A DNA stretch of 49,246 nucleotides from an uncultured Lachnospiraceae bacterium (GTDB lineage Bacteria; Bacillota; Clostridia; Lachnospirales; Lachnospiraceae): the NCBI GenBank assembly GCA_910579615.1, contig CAJTUA010000030.1, positions 1-49,246 on the forward strand. The letters run 5' to 3'. The notes under the pieces were generated by a model. The model ran no database searches. It had not been told where the DNA came from and saw nothing but the letters and a program-made list of their open reading frames with translations. The position numbers and the translations under genes were made by a program. Every line of letters begins with the position of its first letter. Positions within the stretch are counted from its first letter, which is position 1. Positions 43,098 through 49,246 of the stretch are shown piece after piece.

Positions 43098-44228
43098 ATG
43101 TCTACTACAAAAAAACGTGTTATGTGTGTTTTTGGCACAAGACCCGAGGCAATCAAGATTTGCCCGTTAGTACTTGAGATGAAGAAGAGAATAGGTCTTG
43201 AAGTGATAGTAACTGTCACAGCTCAGCACCGTCAGATGTTGGATCAGGTTCTTAATACATTCGGAGTGGTGCCAGATTATGATCTGAACATTATGAAGGA
43301 TCGGCAGACACTCTTTGATATTACAACGAATATCTTGAGTAGTATTAAAGCTGTTCTGGAAGAGGTGAAGCCTAATGTAGTGCTGGTACATGGAGATACT
43401 TCGACGACTTTTGTGACAGCGCTTGCGTGTTTTTATCTACAGATTCCAGTTGGTCATGTTGAGGCCGGTCTTCGCACCTATAATATCTATTCGCCATACC
43501 CGGAAGAATTTAACCGAGAGGCTGTAGGTGTTATTAGTCAGTATAATTTTGCACCAACACCGTTAGCACAGTCGAATTTGCTGAGAGAGGGTAAGAAGGC
43601 TGACAATATATATGTTACCGGCAATACCGTTATAGATGCTATGCAGCATACTGTGAAGGATGATTACACACATCCGGAACTTGATTGGGTAGGAGAGGAC
43701 AAGCTTATATTTATTACAGCGCACAGAAGAGAGAATCTGGGTGAGCCTATGCATCATATGTTTCGGGCTATCAGAAGAGTGCTGGATGAATATCCGGATT
43801 GTAAGGCTGTATATCCGATTCATATGAATCCTGTGGTACGCGAGGCGGCGGAGCAGGAGCTTGGCGGGTGTGACAGAATACATATCATTGAGCCGATAGA
43901 AGTATTTGATTGCCATAACTTTGAAGCCAGATCTTTCCTGTGCCTGACTGATTCCGGCGGAATTCAGGAAGAGTGTCCTTCCTATGGCGTTCCAGTACTC
44001 GTAATGAGGGATACTACTGAACGACCAGAAGGTGTGAACGCAGGAACACTAAAGCTCGTAGGTACTGATGAAGAGACGATTTATAAGACATTTAAGCTGC
44101 TTTTGGAAGATAAAGCTGAGTATGGAAAAATGAGTAAGGCATGTAATCCTTATGGAGATGGTCATGCCTGCGAAAGAATTGCCGATATACTTGAAGGGAA
44201 GGAATATCAGCCTTGGATGCCCGCATAG
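43098..44228 (+). CDS. wecB: UDP-N-acetylglucosamine 2-epimerase (non-hydrolysing)
   Basis: This 376-residue enzyme interconverts UDP-GlcNAc and UDP-ManNAc. AAAGGAG precedes the ATG. Family motifs are CVFGTRPEAIKICPLVLEM (about 10-28), TAQHRQMLDQVL near 41-52, VVLVHGDTSTTFV near 95, GHVEAGLRTYNIYSPYPEEF near 119, YVTGNTVIDAMQHT near 175, ITAHRRENLGEPM near 208, and LTDSGGIQEECPSYGVPVLV near 287. The product supplies ManNAc or a derivative to the glycan. It is the last gene of the locus; a weak terminator lies about 120 bp downstream. Confidence 0.96.
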   Translation: MSTTKKRVMCVFGTRPEAIKICPLVLEMKKRIGLEVIVTVTAQHRQMLDQVLNTFGVVPDYDLNIMKDRQTLFDITTNILSSIKAVLEEVKPNVVLVHGDTSTTFVTALACFYLQIPVGHVEAGLRTYNIYSPYPEEFNREAVGVISQYNFAPTPLAQSNLLREGKKADNIYVTGNTVIDAMQHTVKDDYTHPELDWVGEDKLIFITAHRRENLGEPMHHMFRAIRRVLDEYPDCKAVYPIHMNPVVREAAEQELGGCDRIHIIEPIEVFDCHNFEARSFLCLTDSGGIQEECPSYGVPVLVMRDTTERPEGVNAGTLKLVGTDEETIYKTFKLLLEDKAEYGKMSKACNPYGDGHACERIADILEGKEYQPWMPA

Positions 44229-44404
44229 GGGCATCCAGTTCTTCGAGTAAATTGGATTGAAATGAAAAGAAGGAGAAGAATCTATGCAGAGTACTTTGAT
44301 CAGGTTTACGAGTAGCGAATTTGTAAACTCATATTAGGTGATTCGTTTTGGACAACTCAATTATACCATAAACCAGTGAGGAGTTGTTTTATTTTGTAGC
44401 AAAA
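44229..44404 (+). terminator. Region after wecB with a possible weak terminator
   Basis: GACAACTC (44351-44358) can pair with GAGTTGTT (44381-44388), followed by TTATTTT, with a long 22-base loop. It is the only termination signal seen after wecB. No gene is visible between wecB and the minus-strand terminator at 44405. Confidence 0.4.
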
Positions 44405-44429
44405 AGAATCCCGTGTTTATGCGGGTTCT
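44400..44429 (-). terminator. Terminator of the Lit-like membrane protein gene
   Basis: On the minus strand AGAACCCG (complement of 44422-44429) pairs with CGGGATTCT (complement of 44405-44413, one bulge), followed by TTTTT. It lies about 190 bp after the stop of the gene ending at 44617. The region 44430-44616 holds no supported gene. Confidence 0.65.
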
Positions 44430-44616
44430 GGCGTTTATCTGTTTGGTAAATAACAATTTAGGGCGTCCGAATCCCCATTCTAGCCATTTGTACGCTGTAA
44501 TTTGTGTGATTTTCGCACCAAATTCCGTCAGCGTCGTTCGCTGCGCCGCCGTCCTATAGTACAAAGTTTCCGCAAACCGAAATACACCGATGGCAGAAGG
44601 CGGTTTCAAATATACC

Positions 44617-45561
44617 CTACCCTGCCAGAATTTTCTCCACGCCCCCATTCACATTTTCATATCTGTTGTTGTGCGCGTACAAGCGGTCGAAATACCTCCG
44701 CACCAAAACAATCCCCACCGCTCCAACCAACAACAGCACACAAATCCCTACCCCGCAGCAAAGAAAATACCGCTCCGGCAAAATCGTGATAACCGGGTCG
44801 CTCGCCGCGTCAAAAATCCAATTATTATTCCGGAAAAAAATATGGTGCATCCCGTAAAAAGCTTTGTGGAAATCAGTAAAAAATAAAAGAAAGCACATAA
44901 CAGGAACAAAGACACACATCCACGCGGTAAACCGAAGCGAGCGGGAGAACTCCATAAGAAAATGTTTTCGGAAACTACCATTCCATAAACCACCCTGCCC
45001 CCGCCAGAAAATTCCGTCTCGATATACAGTATCAAAAACAATATTCTGCGGCAATGCTTTTTTCTGCCATTTCCACGTTTTCAAACAAACCATCCCTATC
45101 CCCGACAAACAAAAAACAGGCACTGCAAGATAAAAACAGGAAAACAGCACCTTCGTCTCAGCAAAATGTGACAATGCGGAGTCGGAGGATGGAAAATCCG
45201 GGAAGGACAGCGCGCCCCGATAAAACGGTGAGCAATAATCAATCAGGCAATCATAATTTCGGAAAATCAATTCCTTTGCCAGACCACTTTCTGATACGAT
45301 ATGAAGCGGCTCCGCAAGGACATGGTAAAACATGCGGCAGTTGACAATCAGGATAATGCTAAGGCAAAGCATTGCGGTAAAGAATAAAAATCCGGAAATG
45401 ATAGTAAGCAACAAAAACCCCTCCAGTCCATAAAAGGCAGGAGGGGCTTCCCTCGCTGTCCGTGCAAGTTGAAATGCAAATGTCTGCACAGGCGGGGAAC
45501 CAGATTCATTGTCCGCGCGGCAATAAATGCGCACGGGCAAGATTTTTTTGTTTTTGCCCAT
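44617..45561 (-). CDS. TIGR01906/DUF1461 (Lit-like) integral membrane protein
   Basis: This membrane protein has four to five helices (near residues 50-75, 145-165, 210-230 and 265-288 of the long form). The C-terminal half is diagnostic of the family: FRKHFLMEFSRSLRF, HKAFYGMHHIFFRNNNWIFD and DPVITILPERYFLCC. A member of this family, Lit, transfers an acyl chain within lipoproteins to give the lyso form; whether this protein does so is inference. The start is uncertain. The ATG at 45561 has a poor ribosome site and adds about 49 polar residues. A TTG at 45411 (codon 51) has GGAGGGG six bases upstream and would start right at the first membrane helix. The promoter is not evident in 45562-45856. 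Confidence 0.82.
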   Translation of the reverse strand: MGKNKKILPVRIYCRADNESGSPPVQTFAFQLARTAREAPPAFYGLEGFLLLTIISGFLFFTAMLCLSIILIVNCRMFYHVLAEPLHIVSESGLAKELIFRNYDCLIDYCSPFYRGALSFPDFPSSDSALSHFAETKVLFSCFYLAVPVFCLSGIGMVCLKTWKWQKKALPQNIVFDTVYRDGIFWRGQGGLWNGSFRKHFLMEFSRSLRFTAWMCVFVPVMCFLLFFTDFHKAFYGMHHIFFRNNNWIFDAASDPVITILPERYFLCCGVGICVLLLVGAVGIVLVRRYFDRLYAHNNRYENVNGGVEKILAG

Positions 45562-45768
45562 GTGTTCCGAAACTTCACAGGCATATGTCTTTCAGAGCAT
45601 TTCGATGCGTGCTTTAAAATTCTGCCAAGATAAAATTTCTTGATTTCCAGCCCATACATTGTTATAAAAGTTTGCACGGAGAAAGATTTTTTATACATTA
45701 CAAAATCAAGGAAATCGCAAAACAGACTGATAAAGCAAATTTTAATTTTTCCTAAAACAAAGAATTTC

Positions 45769-45840
45769 TCATTTCCCAAATATAAAAATACGAAACAGGC
45801 TCTTAGATATGCTTTTTTCGCATAGAAAATGTTTTGTCAT
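45769..45840 (-). CDS. Possible 23-residue ORF after the FliK-like gene
   Basis: On the minus strand, 16 bases after the FliK-like stop, an ATG at 45840 opens MTKHFLCEKSISKSLFRIFI and stops at 45769. AGGAAG lies 11 bases upstream. The product is basic with a hydrophobic end. It has no recognised family and may be chance or a remnant. The remaining sequence 45562-45768 shows nothing else. Confidence 0.2.
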   Translation of the reverse strand: MTKHFLCEKSISKSLFRIFIFGK

Positions 45841-45856
45841 TTGCCTGTAAACTTCC

Positions 45857-48199
45857 TCACGCCCGGATATCAAAAGAATACCGCTTCATCGAAGCATTTT
45901 CCGTCTCCGGGGAGAGCATATCGCGCACCGGATTGGCAACCTGGTCGCGTTTTTCCACGCGCGCATCAAGCGCATACCCCTTTTTTTTCAGCATGGCGGC
46001 AAAATCTGACATATTTTCTGACGTAAGGGAAGCGCCAATTGCGTCCGGCAGATAAAAGCGCGCTGTGACAAGTTGGTCTGCCAAAGACAGATGGATATCA
46101 AGCGGTCCGATATGCTCCATGTCAAGATGCAGCAACACGCGCGCAGCGTCAGAAGATTTCGGCGTGGCGCGGCGGTTTGTGTACACATAGAGTTCCGCGT
46201 GCGCGTTTTTCCCGGAGAGCTTTAACGGAAGCTGCACATATGGGAAGACTTGGTTTAATGCCTTCATAAAGTCAATGTTTTCGCGGATGCTGGCAGCGGT
46301 ATCCTGAAATGCGGGTGCGTCCACACTGCGGGACGGAAGCTTTTCAATAAAGGCAAGGTCTCTGTCCAGGCGCTCGTAAAACTCAGCGATACCATCTTTT
46401 TTGAGCAGGGCTTCCGGTTTTAAGGAAAACCTGTCCTTTAACATCTGTTTTAAAATCTCCTGATACGTGTCGGATGCCAGATAGGAGGAGGAACCGGAAG
46501 CATTCTCCTCATCTTCCGCCTCAAGCAGCAGGGAAAGGAGCTTTTCTACGCTAATTTCCCCATCCTCAAGTTCTTTCCGGGCGCTTGCCGACAATTTGTC
46601 TTTTAAAAGTCCCGAAAGCTCAAGGCGCTTTGCCTTTGGCAGGATAGCGCCAAGCTCGGAGCGGCTTAAGCTAAGGGAAGCAAACTGGCCAAGCAGGGTG
46701 AAAACTTCTGCTGTTTGTAAAGCAGGCGGAAGGGTTGCCGCCGCTTCTGGCAATATGACCGAAAGCGGTGTCGCGGGTGCCTGCGGTTGCGTCTGTGCTG
46801 TTTTTGCGGCAGAATTGTTTGTGCCAAACAGGCTTCCGGCACTTTGCAAAAGTGAGCGGAAGAGTGAGGTGACCGGGGAGGAAGACCTCCCGGTCGCCCC
46901 TCCCGCCCTGGCTGCGTCCGCATTTGCGTTATCCTTCCCGGCGTTACCTTCTGCCGTATTATTTTCGGGTATGGCATTTTCTGTGGCGGCTTGTGTCTCT
47001 GCGGTTTCTGGTGCGATACTTCCTGACGGGTCAATCTCCGCAGGATTTCCGGAATTACTGTCGAAAACATCTGGCAGTGCTCCATCCGCAGCCGTATCTG
47101 TCAGACCGGCATTTTCTGTTGTCTGGGCAGTGCCGTTTCCTGCGCCCTCGGTAGGTGTTTGCTGTGCCTGCAGCAATTCTTCCGCCAAAGATAAAATTTG
47201 CATTGCAACTTCCCGCAGCGTGGCGGAGCCATTTGCGATTGCGGCGCTTGCTTCACTGGAAAGCCCGGCTTGTTCCAGGGCATCTGCCAGTGTCAATGAT
47301 TCTTCCTGGGTTAAGAGAGCGGAATCGGAAAGTTTCATGTCGGCAAGGGGCGTTTCCGGCAGGGAAGCCGCATCCGCAGGAAGGGCATCCTTTAAGCCGA
47401 GAAAGGCAGAGAGGGTATCAAGTGCCGCAGGAAGAGGATTTGCTGCCTTGTCAGAAGCAACGGTTCCGTTATCAAATAGCATGCTTAAGAGTTCATTGTT
47501 CAGCATTTCCGCTTCCGAAAGGTTGCCCCCTTCCATCAGGGAGGTCAGTGTGTCCGCAAATTCCCCGGCAGTGCGTTCAGCAAGCTGCATGATGCGGTGC
47601 TCGTAATTTAAATAGGAATCCAATGCGCGCGCGTTGACCTCATTCACCGGTAGCCCCTGCTTGTGCAGGATGGCGAGTGTGTGGAAGGAGACACCGCGCA
47701 GATTCGCGGATTGGCGCAGCATAAGCTGAATGGTATTTTTGTCAACGGAAAGCCCCTCTTCTAAGAGGGCGCGCACAACGGAAGCATTGCGCTCCGAGCG
47801 CGGAAGCCCGGCGGCATCAAGCGCCTTGTCAATGGTTAGCTCCGTGGAGGCGGCGCGTGGGTCGGTCATCAGCTTTAGGGAGACCAGGGTGCCGTTCGCC
47901 TCGATTACGCGGAATGTTGCCTGCTCACCGATGGCAAGCTGCACGGCATCGTCGATATTGCCGGTCAGGACATGGCTGTCAGGAAGCTGTATTTTGATTT
48001 CGTGCCCGCGAAGGTCAATCACTTCGCCACGGACAAACTGCCCCTGTGTAAAATTTACGCCTTGCGCGCGCCCCTGAATCTGTGTGGAGGCGGGGGATGA
48101 GGTGTTCCCGCCGGAAGAAACGGTTCTTCCGGATTTGGAAAAACGGTTTTGCAGCGGGGTATTGGTTGAAGTTGTAATGCGTTGATCGTAACCGGGCAT
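45857..48199 (-). CDS. FliK-like protein with C-terminal flagellar hook-length control domain
   Basis: This 780-residue protein starts at 48199 (MPGYDQRITTSTN), with AAAGGA ten bases upstream; an upstream in-frame ATG at 48289 is less likely. The N-terminus is Ser/Thr-rich and followed by a small beta-rich module (FVRGEVIDLRGHEIKIQLPD). The middle (about 130-620) is Ala/Leu helical and then very Ala/Gly/Thr/Asn-rich low complexity, the usual ruler-like build. The C-terminal domain (about 645-745) has the Flg_hook pattern: VQLPLKLSGKNAHAELYVYT, LLHLDMEHIGPLDIHLSLAD, then QLVTARFYLPD. FliK controls hook length and the export switch. No flagellar gene lies beside it, so it may be an orphan with another secretion or surface role. 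Confidence 0.8.
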   Translation of the reverse strand: MPGYDQRITTSTNTPLQNRFSKSGRTVSSGGNTSSPASTQIQGRAQGVNFTQGQFVRGEVIDLRGHEIKIQLPDSHVLTGNIDDAVQLAIGEQATFRVIEANGTLVSLKLMTDPRAASTELTIDKALDAAGLPRSERNASVVRALLEEGLSVDKNTIQLMLRQSANLRGVSFHTLAILHKQGLPVNEVNARALDSYLNYEHRIMQLAERTAGEFADTLTSLMEGGNLSEAEMLNNELLSMLFDNGTVASDKAANPLPAALDTLSAFLGLKDALPADAASLPETPLADMKLSDSALLTQEESLTLADALEQAGLSSEASAAIANGSATLREVAMQILSLAEELLQAQQTPTEGAGNGTAQTTENAGLTDTAADGALPDVFDSNSGNPAEIDPSGSIAPETAETQAATENAIPENNTAEGNAGKDNANADAARAGGATGRSSSPVTSLFRSLLQSAGSLFGTNNSAAKTAQTQPQAPATPLSVILPEAAATLPPALQTAEVFTLLGQFASLSLSRSELGAILPKAKRLELSGLLKDKLSASARKELEDGEISVEKLLSLLLEAEDEENASGSSSYLASDTYQEILKQMLKDRFSLKPEALLKKDGIAEFYERLDRDLAFIEKLPSRSVDAPAFQDTAASIRENIDFMKALNQVFPYVQLPLKLSGKNAHAELYVYTNRRATPKSSDAARVLLHLDMEHIGPLDIHLSLADQLVTARFYLPDAIGASLTSENMSDFAAMLKKKGYALDARVEKRDQVANPVRDMLSPETENASMKRYSFDIRA

Positions 48200-48265
48200 A
48201 GGGAAAAAATCCTTTCTTATTTGAAGTTCCGCAGAACCCCTTCCGATACCCAATGGGGGTTCTGC
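48200..48265 (-). promoter_or_regulatory. Leader hairpin before the FliK-like gene
   Basis: GCAGAACCCC (48231-48240) and GGGGTTCTGC (48256-48265) form a perfect 10-bp stem with a 15-base loop, ending 15 bases before the ribosome site in the minus-strand leader. The copy read on the plus strand ends in TGTTTT, so weak termination in that direction is also possible. Confidence 0.5.
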
Positions 48266-48339
48266 TGTTTTAAAGTTCCAGATTCGCAAAATATATGATA
48301 TTTATCGGAAGATTCCGAAAAAAATATGAGGGTATGGAA

Positions 48340-48386
48340 AAACAATCACCGATTGTTTGACGTGGCTGCTTTTTGCATGATAAACT
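48340..48386 (+). promoter_or_regulatory. Promoter of the HTH-receiver gene with an overlapping palindrome
   Basis: TTGACG (48357-48362) and TAAACT (48381-48386, 18-base spacer) make a fair promoter. The perfect inverted repeat AAACAATC-ACC-GATTGTTT (48340-48358) overlaps the -35. It could be the binding site of the XRE-type protein encoded 80 bp downstream (autoregulation). Confidence 0.5.
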
Positions 48387-48464
48387 GAATTCATCCGAAA
48401 GAACAGAACGAAATAGGAACGGATGGAAGCCAGGCTCATACGAGTCGGAAATTGGAGGGAAATC

Positions 48465-49112
48465 ATGAATATTGCAGAAGTAATCAAACAGAAACGTCAA
48501 AGAAGGAATATTACGCAGGCGGAACTGGCGGAATTATTAAATGTCACGCCGCAGGCTGTTTCAAGATGGGAGATGGGAGTTTCTTATCCGGATATTGCCA
48601 TGGTTCCAAGGCTTTCCGAAGTTTTGTGGGTAACAGCGGATGAACTGCTTGGCATTGGGGCGTTTGCACCTGCGCAGAAGTCGGAAGGGGAGGGCGAGGT
48701 GGCCTTAAATCAGAGTCAGGCGGACAGCATCTTTGACTATGTTCCGAAATCGACCATAGAAAAAGGAAAAAAAGTCCTTATTGTCGATGATTCCGATTTT
48801 ATGAGAATGATGTTGGAAGATATCCTGACGCGCCGCGGGGAACATACGATTTTGCAGGCAAAGAACGGGCAGGAGTGCCTTGCGCTTTTGCAAAATGAAA
48901 CAGTCGATGTATGTGTGCTTGATATTGGGATGCCTGTCATGGATGGATTTGAGGCGCTGCGCAGGATAAAAGAAAGGTGGCCAGAATTAAAAGTCGTTAT
49001 GCTTTCCGCATTGTCGGGGGAAGGCAATGTGAGGCTGGCGCTCGAACTTGGGGCAGAAGCGTTTGTTGTGAAGCCGTTTTCGGTGGATTGCCTTTTGGAG
49101 CGGGTTGGGTAG
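48465..49112 (+). CDS. XRE helix-turn-helix protein fused to a CheY-type receiver domain
   Basis: This 215-residue protein starts at 48465 (MNIAEVIKQKRQ) after TGGAGGG; an upstream ATG at 48423 is less likely. An HTH_3 domain occupies about 5-62 (NITQAELAELLNVTPQAVSR, SYPDIAMVPRLSEVL). A Gln/Glu-rich linker (65-98) leads to a complete receiver domain: VLIVDDSDFMRMML with Asp 108/109, phosphoacceptor Asp 153 in VCVLDIGMPVMDGF, Ser 181 and Lys 203 in FVVKPFSVDCLLE. All phosphorylation residues are present. The order is the reverse of ordinary response regulators, and the DNA-binding part is phage-repressor-like. No histidine kinase is adjacent in the window. Phosphorylation-controlled DNA binding is the expected role. 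Confidence 0.9.
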   Translation: MNIAEVIKQKRQRRNITQAELAELLNVTPQAVSRWEMGVSYPDIAMVPRLSEVLWVTADELLGIGAFAPAQKSEGEGEVALNQSQADSIFDYVPKSTIEKGKKVLIVDDSDFMRMMLEDILTRRGEHTILQAKNGQECLALLQNETVDVCVLDIGMPVMDGFEALRRIKERWPELKVVMLSALSGEGNVRLALELGAEAFVVKPFSVDCLLERVG

Positions 49113-49171
49113 AAAGGGCGGGAAGATTTTTTGACGAAATGCTCAATATGCAAAAAATGCATTCTGTAATC

Positions 49172-49209
49172 TTGACAGGACATCTTTACTGCTAGTATTA
49201 CAGTTGTAA
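49172..49209 (+). promoter_or_regulatory. Promoter with BlaI/MecI/CopY-type operator at the right edge
   Basis: TTGACA (49172-49177) and TATTAC (49196-49201, 18-base spacer) are overlapped by the inverted repeat TTACA-GT-TGTAA (49198-49209), which fits the TACAnnTGTA core used by BlaI, MecI and CopY repressors. The controlled gene would begin beyond 49246. Confidence 0.55.
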
Positions 49210-49246
49210 AAAATTAATTTTCCAATGGCAAACAGAGGCGGTTAAT

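Noticed and set aside
44361..44648. Minus-strand ORF of 95 codons after the Lit-like gene
   Set aside because: It overlaps the end of the Lit-like gene in another frame, has no ribosome site and spans that gene's terminator.
45348..45779. Minus-strand ORF of 143 codons overlapping the Lit-like gene start
   Set aside because: It lies in another frame of the gene and its leader; the family motifs are in the annotated frame.
46596..47606. Plus-strand ORF of 336 codons inside the FliK-like gene
   Set aside because: It is the antisense shadow of the Ala-rich low-complexity region, with no ribosome site.

Overview
The window looks like a chromosome segment of an anaerobic Clostridia, most likely Lachnospiraceae. 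The support is family-level: a single-chain PurL with fused glutaminase, a CIRCE-controlled groES-groEL operon, an NfeD-flotillin pair, a DUF6106-like protein, a TIGR01906/Lit-like membrane protein, strong AGGAGG ribosome sites and sigma-A promoters. No rRNA, tRNA or CRISPR array was seen. Species cannot be fixed from the sequence alone.

Layout. Positions 1-9.3 kb carry the start of a secreted protein (left edge, minus), an XRE regulator divergent from an nfeD-flotillin operon, endonuclease V, a decayed AAA-ATPase-like gene, and purL behind a tandem pair of elaborate hairpin repeats. Positions 9.3-19.1 kb carry a secreted NlpC/P60 cell-wall hydrolase, a geranylgeranyl-reductase-like flavoprotein (minus), groES-groEL, a DUF6106-like membrane protein, guaB, an N-acetylmuramoyl-L-alanine amidase and a YunG-like protein. 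Positions 19.1-22.3 kb hold an intergenic region with a candidate small RNA and a helicase with five HA repeats.

Positions 22.5-44.2 kb form a Wzx/Wzy-type surface polysaccharide locus, visibly more AT-rich than its flanks from about 24.9 kb. It encodes two DegT aminotransferases, a PglC-like initiating sugar phosphotransferase, two FemAB/GNAT-like proteins, a cytidylyltransferase, three glycosyltransferases, Wzy, a GNAT acetyltransferase, an FdtA-like sugar 3,4-ketoisomerase, Wzx, two polysaccharide pyruvyl transferases, an FrhB-like iron-sulfur protein, LicD, RmlA and UDP-GlcNAc 2-epimerase. The predicted product is a pyruvylated, probably phospho-decorated glycan containing a dTDP-derived 3-amino-3,6-dideoxyhexose and a ManNAc-type sugar. 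The second pyruvyl transferase is split by a run of ten G, which looks like a phase-variation switch now in the off state. The locus also carries wreckage: an rmlB pseudogene, an IS110-type transposase fragment and a chimeric sugar-transferase/aminotransferase remnant.

Positions 44.3-49.2 kb return to core-like composition: a Lit/TIGR01906-like membrane protein and a FliK-like protein (both minus), an XRE helix-turn-helix protein fused to a CheY-type receiver, and at the right edge a promoter overlapped by a BlaI/CopY-type operator whose gene lies outside.

The observations most worth following are the poly-G switch, the purL leader repeats with covarying C and G tracts, the duplicated operator at the two divergent flotillin-locus promoters, the candidate small RNA near 19.2 kb, and the pairing of pyruvyl transferases with an FrhB-like protein.
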